A stretch of DNA of 64,000 nt. Source: Kineosporia corallincola (GTDB lineage Bacteria; Actinomycetota; Actinomycetes; Actinomycetales; Kineosporiaceae). The stretch lies in assembly GCF_018499875.1 (NCBI RefSeq), contig NZ_JAHBAY010000003.1:1-64000 (forward strand), read 5' to 3'. The translations under genes were made by a program, and so were the position numbers. Shown in pieces: positions 48,841-57,733 of this stretch (position 1 is its first letter; the number at the start of each line of letters is the position of its first letter). The notes beneath the pieces were generated by a model that did not search any database, was not told the origin of the DNA, and saw nothing but the letters and a program-made list of their open reading frames with translations.

Positions 48841-49545
48841 TCAGTCCACCGCACCGCGCTGGCCGGGCACCTGGAGTCCGGCGTCCACGGCCAGCCGGGC
48901 GCTGCGGTTCTGGTCGCGGCCGTGCATCCAGACCACCACGTCGACCGCCCGCAATGCCGTGACCTGCTGCTCCAGCCCGCATCCGGAGATCAGCCGGGTG
49001 ATCCGCCGCCACAGGTCACGGTCGTCGGCGCGCAGCTGCTCGCGCATGCCCCACCAGTACCCGCCGCTGTCGCGCAGACCGAACTCGCGGGCGATCACCG
49101 AGTCGTAGACCGGCACCAGCCGGGGACGCTTGCGGGCCATCAGCTTGCTGGTCACGGTGCGCCCGACGTCCGGGTACTCGCGCAGGCGCTGCCACAGGCG
49201 CACCAGCGGCGAGTTGTCGCCCTCCACCAGGTCGTCGTCGGCGTCCACCAGTGACAGGGTCCGGGGGATCCGCCGCAGCAGGTTGGCCAGCACGGCGGCG
49301 TCGGGCTCCAGGATCGCGATCATCGCGGGCGGCGGCACCGTCACCGACAGCAGGCCGACGGCCACCAGGTCGAGGGCGGTGAACCGGTCCGGGTCCGGGT
49401 CCGGCCCGCCGATCGTCTCGAACGAGGCGCCGGTCCACGGCGGGATCCCGGCCTCACCGATGCCGAAGTAGGTCTTCAGCAGCCCGGCCGCGACCGGCTC
49501 GTAGCCGGCGCGCAGGGGCCAGGGCATCGTCAGGGTCGTCGCCAT
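48841..49545 (-). CDS. DUF6308-like protein
   Basis: A 234-residue soluble protein; ATG 49545 is chosen over 49584. It shows LKTYFGIGEAGIPPWTGASFETIGG, DRFTALDLVAVGLLSVTVPP and a basic RTVTSKLMARKRPRLVPVYDSV segment, which I associate with the actinomycete DUF6308 family. No function is known. It is convergent with the GH18-like gene with 2 bp between stops. Confidence 0.68.
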   Translation of the reverse strand: MATTLTMPWPLRAGYEPVAAGLLKTYFGIGEAGIPPWTGASFETIGGPDPDPDRFTALDLVAVGLLSVTVPPPAMIAILEPDAAVLANLLRRIPRTLSLVDADDDLVEGDNSPLVRLWQRLREYPDVGRTVTSKLMARKRPRLVPVYDSVIAREFGLRDSGGYWWGMREQLRADDRDLWRRITRLISGCGLEQQVTALRAVDVVVWMHGRDQNRSARLAVDAGLQVPGQRGAVD

Positions 49546-49615
49546 GCCAGGGTTTCGGCGGGGTCGGCACGGCGCTGAAATCACAATCTGGGACGACGAG
49601 GAGCCCGCGCCGCGT

Positions 49616-50233
49616 TCAGCGTGGTTCGCGCAGCGCGTAGACGAAGTCGTTCTCCAGCACGCCGCCGACCAGGAACTGCCGCACGCCGACCTGCTCGAAG
49701 CCGGTGCGCTCGTAGAACCGCTGGGCGGAGGTGTTGAGCTGGTTGGTGCCCAGCCAGATCAGCCGTGAGCCGCGGTGGTGGGCCTGTTCCCGCACCCGGG
49801 CGAGCAGGGCCCGGCCGATGCCGCCGCCGTGGGCGCCGGGGCGGACGTAGAGCTTGCTGAGGTAGGTGACCCGCTCCGTGGTGCCGATCAGCCGGGCGAT
49901 CTCCGGCGGGGCGGGCTGGAAGAGGGTGAGGGCGTAGCCGTCCGGTGTGCCGGGCTGCGGTGTGCCGGGCTGCGGTGTTTCGGCCTGCGGGCTGCCGGGC
50001 CGGGCGATCGAGACGTCGCAGTTCGGATCGGCCAGATGCTTCCCGAACGCCGCCTCGGACAGCTGTTCGGCGATGAAACCGGACACCGCCTGGGATGTCA
50101 TGTGCGGCGGGCAGGCCAGGGGAAACGTCTCCGCGGCCAGCCGCGCGAGGTCCGGTATGTCGTGCGGGGAGGCCGCCGTGATCTCGGGACCACGTGCTGC
50201 GCCGTCTGCTGAGCCGGCGTTGTCGGGAGTCAC
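49616..50233 (-). CDS. GNAT-family acetyltransferase
   Basis: A 205-residue acetyltransferase starting at GTG 50233. Acetyl-CoA binding is shown by LYVRPGAHGGGIGRALLARV (motif A, near residue 140), with GTNQLNTSAQRFYERTGFEQVGVRQF as motif B. Residues about 80-96 contain three copies of a PQPGT-like pentapeptide encoded by a 15-bp DNA repeat. Acceptor unknown; the RimI-like layout is typical of protein or small-molecule acetyltransferases. Confidence 0.85.
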   Translation of the reverse strand: MTPDNAGSADGAARGPEITAASPHDIPDLARLAAETFPLACPPHMTSQAVSGFIAEQLSEAAFGKHLADPNCDVSIARPGSPQAETPQPGTPQPGTPDGYALTLFQPAPPEIARLIGTTERVTYLSKLYVRPGAHGGGIGRALLARVREQAHHRGSRLIWLGTNQLNTSAQRFYERTGFEQVGVRQFLVGGVLENDFVYALREPR

Positions 50234-50263
50234 AGCTCCACTCTAGGACGCCCGCAAAGCGGC

Positions 50264-50304
50264 GATGGGCGGTGGCTCCGGACTAACCGGAACCACCACC
50301 CATC
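50264..50304 (-). terminator. Long hairpin downstream of the cold-shock gene
   Basis: An 18-bp stem with two mismatches, 50264-50281 with 50287-50304 (inner GGCTCCGG against CCGGAACC), loop ACTAA. It lies 110 bp beyond the cold-shock stop and before the GNAT start. Confidence 0.5.
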
Positions 50305-50414
50305 CCATCAGCACCATGCCTGCACGATGGCCGTGCATGACGCCGGAAGCTCACTCGCGGGTCAGGACGCTCCGTCGTAGGACAGGACGCCGGACCCGAA
50401 GATCACTCCAGAAT

Positions 50415-50621
50415 TCAGTTGGCGAGCCGCACGGCCTCGGCCTGCGGGCCCTTCTGACCCTGGGTGACCTCGAACTCCACGTGCTGACCTTCGTCGAGGG
50501 CGCGGTAGCCGTCCATCTGGATGGCCGACCAGTGCACGAACACGTCGGCGCCGCCGCCGTCGACCGAGATGAAGCCGAAGCCCTTCTCAGCGTTGAACCA
50601 CTTGACAGTACCCTGCGCCAT
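50415..50621 (-). CDS. cspA: Cold-shock domain protein
   Basis: A 68-residue OB-fold RNA chaperone. RNP1 is KGFGFISV and RNP2 is DVFVHWSAI, with [14 protein letters not shown] at the start. ATG 50621 follows GGGAGAAAC. Its size and sequence are typical of actinomycete CspA-like proteins, which bind single-stranded RNA or DNA and melt secondary structure. The leader on its 5' side lies in a gene-free tract, as is common for cold-shock genes with long untranslated regions. Confidence 0.95.
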   Translation of the reverse strand: MAQGTVKWFNAEKGFGFISVDGGGADVFVHWSAIQMDGYRALDEGQHVEFEVTQGQKGPQAEAVRLAN

Positions 50622-52214
50622 GTTTCTCCCAAGACAATGGTGCCCGCCCGAGCCTTGTTGCCCGGCGGACACGACCAGTGTAGGCCCCAGAGGTGTTCCA
50701 GCACTCATACGCCGAACGCCTGATTCTTCTCAAGGCCGTTCGGAGGCGCCCTGGAGACGCGAAACCTGTTCTGGCACAGCGGAATGACGACTTACCCAAA
50801 AGACTGAGGTTCCGTCGATCCGGCACGCCGGAAATGTCTCCGATCCCGCGTTTGCCTCATCTGGCCGCCAGGAAGAGCCCTCGAGCGGCCGTTCCGACGG
50901 TCCGGAGGCGGGCTTCCCGGAGGCCGGCGCGAACGTCCCGAATGCCGATTTCGTCACTCTCCGCCACAACCCCGCCCGTCTCCGCGCCGCCCCCTCCGCT
51001 CGGCCCCCAGCTTCGCCATCCCCTCGCCGTCTCTTAGCCGACTCTGCCGTCCTGTCTCCACCCGTGGGGGGGTGAGGCGGTCCACAGGCTGGCGGGTCAC
51101 CTCTCTTCCTGTTGCCGCTGTTGGACTGCGTCTGCCGGTCCACCCCCTGCCACGGTCTCTCTCGTTGTCACCATCTCCACCTCCTCCCCCGCCATCTCTG
51201 CCCCGCCATCTCTGCCCCCGCCATCTCCGCCCCCGCCATCTCTGCCCCCGACTCTCTGCCCCGCCCTCCTCCCGTCTGACTCCTCCCGTCTGCCTCCTCC
51301 CGTCTGCCTCCTCCCGTCTGCCTCCTCCCGTCTGCCTCCTCCCGTCTCTGCCCCTGGCCCATACCTCCGCCCCGGTCACGCTCCCTACCCCGTTCTCGGC
51401 CACGCCCCTGCGACCGGCCACGCCTCCAATCCCGACCCCGGTCCACCCCCCATCTCCGGCACCGCCCCGTCCCCGCCCGCCCATACCTCCGCCCGGCCAT
51501 ACCTCCGCCCGGCCCTGCCTCCGCCCGGCCATACCTCCGCCCGCTCTTGCCCTATCCGTCCCAGCCCCTGCACCCAGCCCGCATCCCAGCCCCGCACCCG
51601 CCCCGGCCCCATGTCCCGCTACGGCGCGGCTCCATCCCGAGCCAGGTCCTGACCGCCGACATGTCCCGGCTCCGGCTTCGATCCGGCCCCAGACCTTCAG
51701 CCACGACCGAAACCGCAGCCTCGGGCACCAAGGCCGTGGCCGACGTCCCCCAGCCGGTAGCGCGAACGGCTGGCCAGGAGGTGGCTACCGGCGCGCGATC
51801 GCCGGCAGGTCGAGCGGGTTGCCGGCCGAGGCGGCACAGCCCGGCAGGGCTGCTCCTCCGCGGCTTCGGCTCGGGTCGTCCGGACGGTCGCCGGCGTTGT
51901 CGGGCAGTTACTTGGCCTGCCCCGGCGGGCTGTCCTAGGCCGTGGGCCGGGGCCGGGCTGCCACGACACCGGCGAGGTTCCCCCTGACAGCCGGTGGTAC
52001 GCGTGCATGCGCTCCTCTTCCGGCTCGGGCGGCCCGGACGATGCGGGACGCCGGAGATCCCCGTCGAGGGATCCGGGCCAAGCGTTCGGCGGCCGGGCCG
52101 GTTCACGAGGAATGCGGCGGGCGGCGCCGACCGGCCGGACACATCCGGTCGGCTGCCCGGTTACCGGCGGGGAGAGCCCTATCCTCGGGCGCACTCGTGC
52201 CACAGTCATCGGGG
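50622..52214. other. 1.6-kb stretch without a convincing gene
   Basis: Open frames here have proline/arginine/serine-only compositions driven by base repeats, and none matches a family. 50622-51060 is mixed sequence and probably contains the cold-shock promoter and leader. 51100-51610 is C/T-rich on the plus strand with several tandem repeats. 51620-52214 is GC-rich without repeats and leads to the lipoprotein operon. Confidence 0.65.
51181..51545. repeat. Polypyrimidine tandem-repeat tract
   Basis: Consecutive short arrays: CCATCTCTGCCCC-like 12-14 bp units (51193-51250), CTGCCTCCTCCCGT 14-bp units, about five copies (51290-51350), and GCCCGGCCATACCTCC 16-bp units (51480-51540). The minus strand is purine-rich with G clusters. 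The tract could adopt triplex or quadruplex-type structures. Confidence 0.8.
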
Positions 52215-53537
52215 ATGATGAAATTGTCCGTCTCGCAGGTATTTTCTGCTCGCGGCTCGGGAGCGCTGGCCGCCGCCGCGGTGCTCCTCACCGCCGCGTG
52301 CAGCAGCAGTTCCAGCTCCGGCACGGGGTCCAGCTCGACGTCGTCCGTCACCCCCACCGTGGCGGGACACGACGTGGCGGCCGTGGTGGCGGCCGCGCAG
52401 GCCTTCTCCGCCTCGCTGGACGACGACCAGAAAGAGCTTGCCGTCCTCGACCTGACCGCGGACAACGCCGAGGCCTGGTCCAACCTGCCGTCCGGCCAGA
52501 GCTGCCGCGGCGGTGTGCCGTTCGAGGACCTCGACGACAACCAGCTGGCCCTGGCCAGGGTGCTGCTCCAGAGCGCGATCGGTACCGGCGACCCGGGATA
52601 CCCCCGGGTGGAGGACCTGTGGGCGGCGGACGACGAGCTCAGCTCCCTCCAGTCCAGCGGTGAGGGCGGCGAGCCCGGCAGCGGCAGCACGGCGGGCAGC
52701 ACGGCCGGCGGGGCGATGCCGAGCGGCAGCGGGGCACCCAGCGGCGGCTCCGCGCCCAGTGACAGCGGCATGCCCTCCGGCGACATGCCGACGGGCGACA
52801 TGCCGACGGGCGACATGCCGAGCGGCGGGTCGATGCCGTCGGGCAGCGGCGGCGGCGCGGGTGGCGGGGGCGGAGGTGGAGGTGGTTACGGCGCAGGCCT
52901 TTACGACCTCGCGCTGCTCGGCGACCCGGACACCGACGGCACCTGGATGCTGCACTTCGGCGGCCACCACCTGGCGGTCAACTTCACTTACGAGGCCGGC
53001 GAGGTGGCCGGGTCCAGCCCGTATTTCGTCGGCCTGGAGCCGACCACCTGGACCGCCGACGACGGCACCGAGTACGCACCGCTGGAGGCCATGAAGTCGG
53101 CCGTCACGGCACTGAGCACCAGCCTGACCACGGCGCAGAAGAAGCAGGCCGAGCTCAGCCAGACGTTCAGCGACGTGCTGCTCGGACCGGGCGAGGACGG
53201 CCAGTTCCCGGCGAAGAAGCAGGGCATCGCGGCGAGCAGGCTGACCGACGACCAGCAGAGCGCGGTGCTGGACGTGCTGAGGCAGTGGGTCGGGATCGCC
53301 GACGACACCACGGCCGAGAGCATGCTGAAGACCTACGAGGACGAGCTGTCCAAGACCTACGTCGGCTGGTCGGGCGGGGTCGAGATGACCGCGCACGCCA
53401 ACTATCTGCGCATCGACGGGCCGAGCGCATGGGTCGAGTTCGTCTGCCAGAACGGTGTGGTGCTCACCGACAAGATCCACTATCACACCGTGTGGCGCGA
53501 TCACACGCGTGACTACGGTGGCGAGTTCTCCTCCTGA
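52215..53537 (+). CDS. DUF3500-domain lipoprotein
   Basis: A 440-residue secreted lipoprotein; ATG 52215 or 52218. The signal peptide ends in the lipobox LTAAC, Cys being followed by a Ser-rich linker. Residues about 50-145 and 240-440 form a DUF3500 domain, visible in ARVLLQSAIGTG, WMLHFGGHHLAVNFTYEAGEV, YLRIDGPSAWVEFVCQNG and IHYHTVWRDHTRDYGG. A low-complexity Gly/Ser/Met/Pro insert (GDMPT repeats) lies at about 155-230. The His-rich C-terminus suggests metal binding. First gene of a three-gene coupled operon with a HupE-like protein, a pairing that could handle a transition metal. Confidence 0.82.
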   Translation: MMKLSVSQVFSARGSGALAAAAVLLTAACSSSSSSGTGSSSTSSVTPTVAGHDVAAVVAAAQAFSASLDDDQKELAVLDLTADNAEAWSNLPSGQSCRGGVPFEDLDDNQLALARVLLQSAIGTGDPGYPRVEDLWAADDELSSLQSSGEGGEPGSGSTAGSTAGGAMPSGSGAPSGGSAPSDSGMPSGDMPTGDMPTGDMPSGGSMPSGSGGGAGGGGGGGGGYGAGLYDLALLGDPDTDGTWMLHFGGHHLAVNFTYEAGEVAGSSPYFVGLEPTTWTADDGTEYAPLEAMKSAVTALSTSLTTAQKKQAELSQTFSDVLLGPGEDGQFPAKKQGIAASRLTDDQQSAVLDVLRQWVGIADDTTAESMLKTYEDELSKTYVGWSGGVEMTAHANYLRIDGPSAWVEFVCQNGVVLTDKIHYHTVWRDHTRDYGGEFSS

Positions 53538-54328
53538 TGAGGAGCTTTCGTTCATGGACGACGACGGGCCCGGCCGGGCTCGTCGTCGTCCTGTTGTTTC
53601 TGCCGGCCCGGCCCGCCGCCGCGCACCCGATGCCCCACTCGATCGTGGCTCTCGACGTGCGCACCTCCATGGTGACGGCCGACATCCAGATCCCGGTGAG
53701 GGACCTGACCTACGCCGCCGGCGTGGACCTGACCACCGACGACGCCCCGGCCGTGCTGGGTGCCCACCAGGAGGAGCTGCGCGAGTACCTGATCGAGCAC
53801 GTTCGGCCGATCACCGACGGCGTTGCCTGGAAGACCGCGCTGAGCACAGTCACTCTGAGCGAGTCGGAGCAGCGCGGCAGCGGGACCTATCGCGAAATCC
53901 TCGCCACGGCGGCGTTCTGGCCGCCCGCCGGTGCGAGCACACGCCGGTTCGACCTGCACGCCGACCCGGTGATCCACCAGGTGGTCACCCACACCGTTCT
54001 GGTGACGGCCGTCGAGGGCGGGCAGGGCCGCGCCCGCGAGATCGGCACCATCCGCACCGACACCGCCACGATGACCGTGCCGCCGCTGCACGTCGACCTC
54101 GGGAACACCTCGTGGTGGCCGACTTTCAATGGCTGGTGGCCGATGGCCGTAGCAGCTGTGGCAGCGCTGGTGGCGATGATCCCGGCCGTCCGCGCACGAC
54201 GCCGGCAGATCGTGCTGCCGGACCCGACGCCGAGCACCGTGCCGAATCCGGTGCCGAATCCCGTGCCGACGCAGACCTTGGCGCGGAGCCCGGAGCAGGT
54301 CCCCGGCCGGAGCGGGACGCCCGCGTGA
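53537..54328 (+). CDS. Secreted HupE/UreJ-like extracellular domain with one TM helix
   Basis: A 263-residue protein whose ATG shares one base with the upstream stop (TGATG). It has a signal peptide ending at AAAHP and then MPHSIVALDVRTSMVTADIQIPV, which matches the extracellular N-terminus of HupE/UreJ_2 membrane proteins. VTHTVLVTAVEGG and IRTDTATMTVPP follow. There is a single membrane helix near residues 205-225 (WWPMAVAAVAALVAMIPAV). The six-helix permease part of full-length HupE is absent, so this is a truncated or specialised form. The signal-peptide codons contain a complete terminator hairpin. Confidence 0.75.
   Translation: MRSFRSWTTTGPAGLVVVLLFLPARPAAAHPMPHSIVALDVRTSMVTADIQIPVRDLTYAAGVDLTTDDAPAVLGAHQEELREYLIEHVRPITDGVAWKTALSTVTLSESEQRGSGTYREILATAAFWPPAGASTRRFDLHADPVIHQVVTHTVLVTAVEGGQGRAREIGTIRTDTATMTVPPLHVDLGNTSWWPTFNGWWPMAVAAVAALVAMIPAVRARRRQIVLPDPTPSTVPNPVPNPVPTQTLARSPEQVPGRSGTPA
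53556..53591 (+). terminator. Terminator-like hairpin inside the signal-peptide codons (GGACGACG family)
   Basis: GGACGACGACG (53556-53566) pairs with CGTCGTCGTCC (53581-53591), extended inward by five more pairs around the loop GGCC, and followed by TGTTGTTTC. It is as strong as the intergenic members of this family, yet lies within the coding sequence that starts at 53537. Confidence 0.75.
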
Positions 54329-54900
54329 CCCCCGACGAGGTGCTCCTCATGCTCCGGCATCCCGACGAGGTGGAGGCACCGGCCGGTGGGCGATCCGGCG
54401 CCTCCGCGGGAGCCGGTGCCTGGCGCATCGAATTCCCCGGTACCGGTGAGGTTTTCATCGTCCGCGCGGAGCGCGTGCCGATCCTGCGCCCGCCGGGCGG
54501 TGAGCCGGTGACGGTCGGCACCACGGACGGGCTCACCGTACGGTTCACCGGGGTCACCGTCGACACCGAGATCATGGTGCGGACGGACATCGCCGACTCG
54601 CCCCGGCGGCAGGCCCTCGACACGGAGTACCGAGCGGCCTTCGAGGCGTGGGCCGAGCACGCGCACGAGAGCGACGACGACCCGCCGCCGCAGCCCGGCA
54701 CCCGGCTGTTCGCGCTCGCTGTCGAGGTGCACGACGATCTGGGCACCACGTACACCGGCAACGGCGCCCGCGCGGGCGGCACGAACACCGAGTGGGAGGG
54801 CAGCCACGTGTTCGTGCCGCCACCACCGTCCGGCACCCGCCGCCTCGACGTCACCCTGATGCTGACCGAACCGGTGCGGGTCAGCATTCCGCTGGCCTGA
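54325..54900 (+). CDS. Hypothetical third protein of the DUF3500 operon
   Basis: A 191-residue soluble protein starting at GTG 54325 with a 4-bp overlap with the previous stop. It is beta-rich (AWRIEFPGTGEVFIVRAERVPIL, GLTVRFTGVTVDTEI, FALAVEVHDDLGTTYTGNG, LDVTLMLTEPVRVSIPL). No signal peptide and no family recognised. Coupling implies that it acts with the DUF3500 lipoprotein and the HupE-like protein, perhaps as a cytosolic accessory. Confidence 0.7.
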   Translation: MTPDEVLLMLRHPDEVEAPAGGRSGASAGAGAWRIEFPGTGEVFIVRAERVPILRPPGGEPVTVGTTDGLTVRFTGVTVDTEIMVRTDIADSPRRQALDTEYRAAFEAWAEHAHESDDDPPPQPGTRLFALAVEVHDDLGTTYTGNGARAGGTNTEWEGSHVFVPPPPSGTRRLDVTLMLTEPVRVSIPLA

Positions 54901-54972
54901 CCGCCGGGCTCGACCAGATCAGGCCCGGCCAGGAGCCCGAGCGCAGCCTGACCGCAGGCCAGGCACCGGACC

Positions 54973-55410
54973 TCAGCCCGCGGTGAGGGCCTCGACCAGC
55001 GACTCCAGCTCCGGCACGGCCGAGGCCTCCGCCAGGGCGTGCTTCAGCACCCGGTCGTGCGCCGGATGGGCCTGCGTGAGCAGCTCACGGCCGGCCGGGG
55101 TGAGCTCGGTGTAGATGCCCCGGCGGTCGTCGGCGCACAGGATGCGGGTGAGCAGCCCCCGGTCTTCCAGCCGGTTCACCAGCCGGGTGGTGGCACTGCT
55201 CGACAGGGCCGCGGCCCGGGCCAGCTGCTGCATGCGCATGTGCCAGCCGTCCTGCCGGTTCAGCGCGTCGAGAACAGTGAATTCGACCACCGAGAGCCCG
55301 TGTTCGCGCTGGAGCTCACGTTCCAGCTGCGCCTCGATCAGCCCGTGCAGGGCCGCCAGCGTGCGCCAGCCGTGCGCCCTGATCTCCACCGCATCGTCGG
55401 CGATGCCCAT
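54973..55410 (-). CDS. MarR-family regulator
   Basis: A 145-residue regulator; ATG 55410 follows GGAGGT at ideal spacing, so the longer frame to 55536 is rejected. Core sequence: VVEFTVLDALNRQDGWHMRMQQLARAAALSSSATTRLVNRLEDRGLLTRILCADDRRGIYTELTPAGRELL, standard MarR with recognition helix and wing. It is divergent from an MFS efflux gene with an inverted repeat between them, so it probably represses that transporter. Confidence 0.88.
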   Translation of the reverse strand: MGIADDAVEIRAHGWRTLAALHGLIEAQLERELQREHGLSVVEFTVLDALNRQDGWHMRMQQLARAAALSSSATTRLVNRLEDRGLLTRILCADDRRGIYTELTPAGRELLTQAHPAHDRVLKHALAEASAVPELESLVEALTAG

Positions 55411-55459
55411 CGCCGCACCTCCCGACCTCGGACGACCCAGGGATTCTAGCAGCTTGCGC

Positions 55460-55484
55460 AGATAGAGAGCGCGTGCAACTATCT
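55460..55484. promoter_or_regulatory. Putative MarR operator
   Basis: AGATAG (55460-55465) and CTATCT (55479-55484) with a 13-bp spacer, nested with TTGCGC/GTGCAA, between the MarR start (55410) and the MFS start (55557). Confidence 0.5.
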
Positions 55485-55556
55485 CTGCCGTTGCGTCCGC
55501 CGGTATTTGCAGGCGCACATTACGACTCTTCGTCATCTGCCCTGAAAGGACCTCCC

Positions 55557-56795
55557 GTGCCCGTGGCCCTCTACGCCCTGGCCCTCGGCGGCTTCGGCAT
55601 CGGCCTGACCGAATTCGTGATCGCCGGGCTGCTGCCCGAGGTGGCTGCCGACTTCTCCGTCAGCGAGACCACCGCGGGCTACCTGATCTCGGGCTACGCG
55701 CTCTCCGTCGCGGTCGGCGGCATCGTGCTGACCGCCCTGCTCGGCCGGGTCGACCGCAAGAAGGCCCTGCTCGGCCTGCTGGTGCTGTTCGTGATCGGCA
55801 ACCTGATCTCGGCCGTGGCCGGCGGCTTCGGCCTGATGCTCGCCGGGCGGGTGGTGGCGGCCCTGTGCCACGGCGCCTTCTTCGGCATCGGGTCCGTCGT
55901 GGCCACCGGCCTGGTGCCCAGCAACCGCCGGGCCGGTGCCATCTCGATCATGTTCGCCGGTCTGACCAGTGCCAACGTGCTCGGCGTGCCCCTCGGCACG
56001 TTCCTCGGCCAGGCCGCCGGCTGGCGGGCCACGTTCTGGGCCATCACCGCCATCGGCGTCCTCGCCCTGTTCGGCGTGCTGGCCCTGGTGCCGGGCGGCC
56101 GCGGCCACGAGACCGGTGGCATGCTACGGGAATTCGGCATCTTCCGGCGTCCGCAGGTGCTGCTGTCGATGCTGGTCACGGTGCTCGGGTTCGGTGGCAT
56201 GTTCGGCGCCTTCACCTACATCGCCTTCACCCTGACCGGAGTCAGCGGCTTCGCCACCGGCACCGTGCCCTGGCTGCTCGTGCTGTTCGGCGCCGGGCTG
56301 TTCGCCGGCAACCTGGTCGGCGGCCGGGCAGCCGACCGCGACCTGTTCCGCACCCTGACCCTCACCCTGGCCGCGCTCACGGTCGTCCTGGTGCTGTTCG
56401 CCCTCACCGCCGGCTCGAAGACCGCCACGGTGGTCGCCCTGGTGCTGATGGGCGGCTTCGGCTTCGCCACCGTGCCCGGCCTCCAGATGCGGATCATGAA
56501 TCACGCGGCCGACTCCCCCACCCTGGCCTCGGGTGCCAACATCGCCGCGTTCAACCTGGGCAACGCGTTCGGTGCCTGGGCCGGCGGGCTCACCCTGGCC
56601 GCCGGTCTCGGCTACACCTCACCGCTGTGGGCCGGTGCCGCGATCACCCTGGCCGGGCTGATCGTCTGCGTCACGGCCGCCCGGGTGACCGGCGGCGAAC
56701 GGGCCGCCGTCCCCGCATCGGAACCCACCCCCGAACCGAAAGCCGCCCCCGGACCGGCAGTCACCCCCGGACCGGCAGTCACCCCCGCCCGGTAA
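55557..56795 (+). CDS. MFS efflux transporter (AraJ/DHA1-like)
   Basis: A 412-residue transporter starting at GTG 55557 behind GAAAGGA. Twelve helices fit residues 5-385. Early LGGFGIGLTEFVIAGLLPEVA and LLGRVDRKKALLG are typical of the AraJ/CmlA sugar-or-drug efflux branch. The C-terminus has a duplicated PGPAVT hexapeptide from an 18-bp repeat. It is controlled by the divergent MarR gene and followed by an aldo-keto reductase, which suggests a detoxification unit. Confidence 0.87.
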   Translation: MPVALYALALGGFGIGLTEFVIAGLLPEVAADFSVSETTAGYLISGYALSVAVGGIVLTALLGRVDRKKALLGLLVLFVIGNLISAVAGGFGLMLAGRVVAALCHGAFFGIGSVVATGLVPSNRRAGAISIMFAGLTSANVLGVPLGTFLGQAAGWRATFWAITAIGVLALFGVLALVPGGRGHETGGMLREFGIFRRPQVLLSMLVTVLGFGGMFGAFTYIAFTLTGVSGFATGTVPWLLVLFGAGLFAGNLVGGRAADRDLFRTLTLTLAALTVVLVLFALTAGSKTATVVALVLMGGFGFATVPGLQMRIMNHAADSPTLASGANIAAFNLGNAFGAWAGGLTLAAGLGYTSPLWAGAAITLAGLIVCVTAARVTGGERAAVPASEPTPEPKAAPGPAVTPGPAVTPAR

Positions 56796-56868
56796 CCACC
56801 GACATCCGGCGACCACCGATGTCCGCCGACGACCGACGTCCCAAAAATGCTCCACAGCAAGGAGAACC

Positions 56869-57690
56869 ATGATCCCCGACATCACCCTGAACAACGGCGT
56901 GCGGATGCCGCAGCTCGGCTTCGGCGTGTTCCAGGTGCCCGACGAGGCCACCCAGCGCGCCGTGGAGACCGCCCTGGAGGCCGGCTACCGCAGCATCGAC
57001 ACCGCCGCCGTCTACGGCAACGAGCGCGGCGTGGGCCGGGCGCTCGCCGTCGCGGGCCTGCCGCGCGAGGAGGTGTTCGTGACCACCAAGCTGTGGACGG
57101 CCGACCTCGGCCGCACCGCCCCGGCCCCGGCTCTGGACTCGAGCCTGGAGAAACTGGGCCTGGACGCCGTCGACCTCTACCTGATCCACTGGCCCGCGCC
57201 CGCCACCGACGCCTACCTGGACTCCTGGCAGGCACTCGAAGAACTGGTGGCGGCCGGGAAGACCCGTGCCGTGGGCGTGTCGAACTTCCTGCCCGGGCAC
57301 CTCGACCGGGTCGTCGCCCTGGGCGGCACCGTGCCCGCGGTGAACCAGATCGAGCTGCACCCGGCCCTCCAGAACCGGGAAACCGTGCGCCGCAACACCG
57401 ATCTCGGCATCGTCACCGAGGCCTGGAGCCCGCTCGCCCAGGGCGCGGTGCTCACCGACGCCCCGGTGGTCGAGGCGGCCCGGGCGCACGGCGTCACCCC
57501 GGCCCAGGTGGTGCTGCGCTGGCACCTGGGAAACGGGCACGTGGTGATCCCGAAGTCGGTCACCCCGGAACGGATCTCGGCCAACCTGGAGGTGTTCGGC
57601 TTCGAGCTGACCGCGGCCGAGGTGGCGGCGATCGACGCGCTGGAGCGCGACGGCCGTACCGGCCCGCACCCCAGTTCGTTCAACGGCTGA
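56869..57690 (+). CDS. Aldo/keto reductase
   Basis: A 273-residue NADPH-dependent (alpha/beta)8 reductase. The catalytic tetrad is complete: Asp and Tyr in YRSIDTAAVYGNERGVG, Lys in VTTKLW and His in LYLIHWPAP. The phosphate-binding IPKSVTPERISANLEVF lies near the C-terminus. It is closest in type to 2,5-diketo-D-gluconate reductases. ATG 56869 follows AAGGAG. It lies 73 bp after the MFS gene and is probably co-transcribed, then closed by a strong terminator. Confidence 0.92.
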   Translation: MIPDITLNNGVRMPQLGFGVFQVPDEATQRAVETALEAGYRSIDTAAVYGNERGVGRALAVAGLPREEVFVTTKLWTADLGRTAPAPALDSSLEKLGLDAVDLYLIHWPAPATDAYLDSWQALEELVAAGKTRAVGVSNFLPGHLDRVVALGGTVPAVNQIELHPALQNRETVRRNTDLGIVTEAWSPLAQGAVLTDAPVVEAARAHGVTPAQVVLRWHLGNGHVVIPKSVTPERISANLEVFGFELTAAEVAAIDALERDGRTGPHPSSFNG

Positions 57691-57695
57691 TCACC

Positions 57696-57733
57696 ATGGA
57701 CGACGCCGGCCGTCGAGAACCGGCGTCGTCCAT
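57696..57733. terminator. Bidirectional terminator (GGACGACG family)
   Basis: ATGGACGACGCCGG (57696-57709) pairs perfectly with CCGGCGTCGTCCAT (57720-57733), followed by CATTTTT. It lies between the convergent reductase and META-domain lipoprotein; its last base is part of the latter's stop codon. Confidence 0.92.

Noticed and set aside
48825-48844. Two adjacent 10-bp palindromes (CTGAGCTCAG, CTGACGTCAG) between convergent genes
   Set aside because: Too short for a convincing terminator or operator, and they include stop codons; no further support.
51072-51938. A 288-residue Pro/Ser/Arg frame, and a Gly/Arg frame on the other strand at 50954-51532
   Set aside because: Both are produced by the polypyrimidine repeats; neither has a ribosome-binding site or a recognisable domain.
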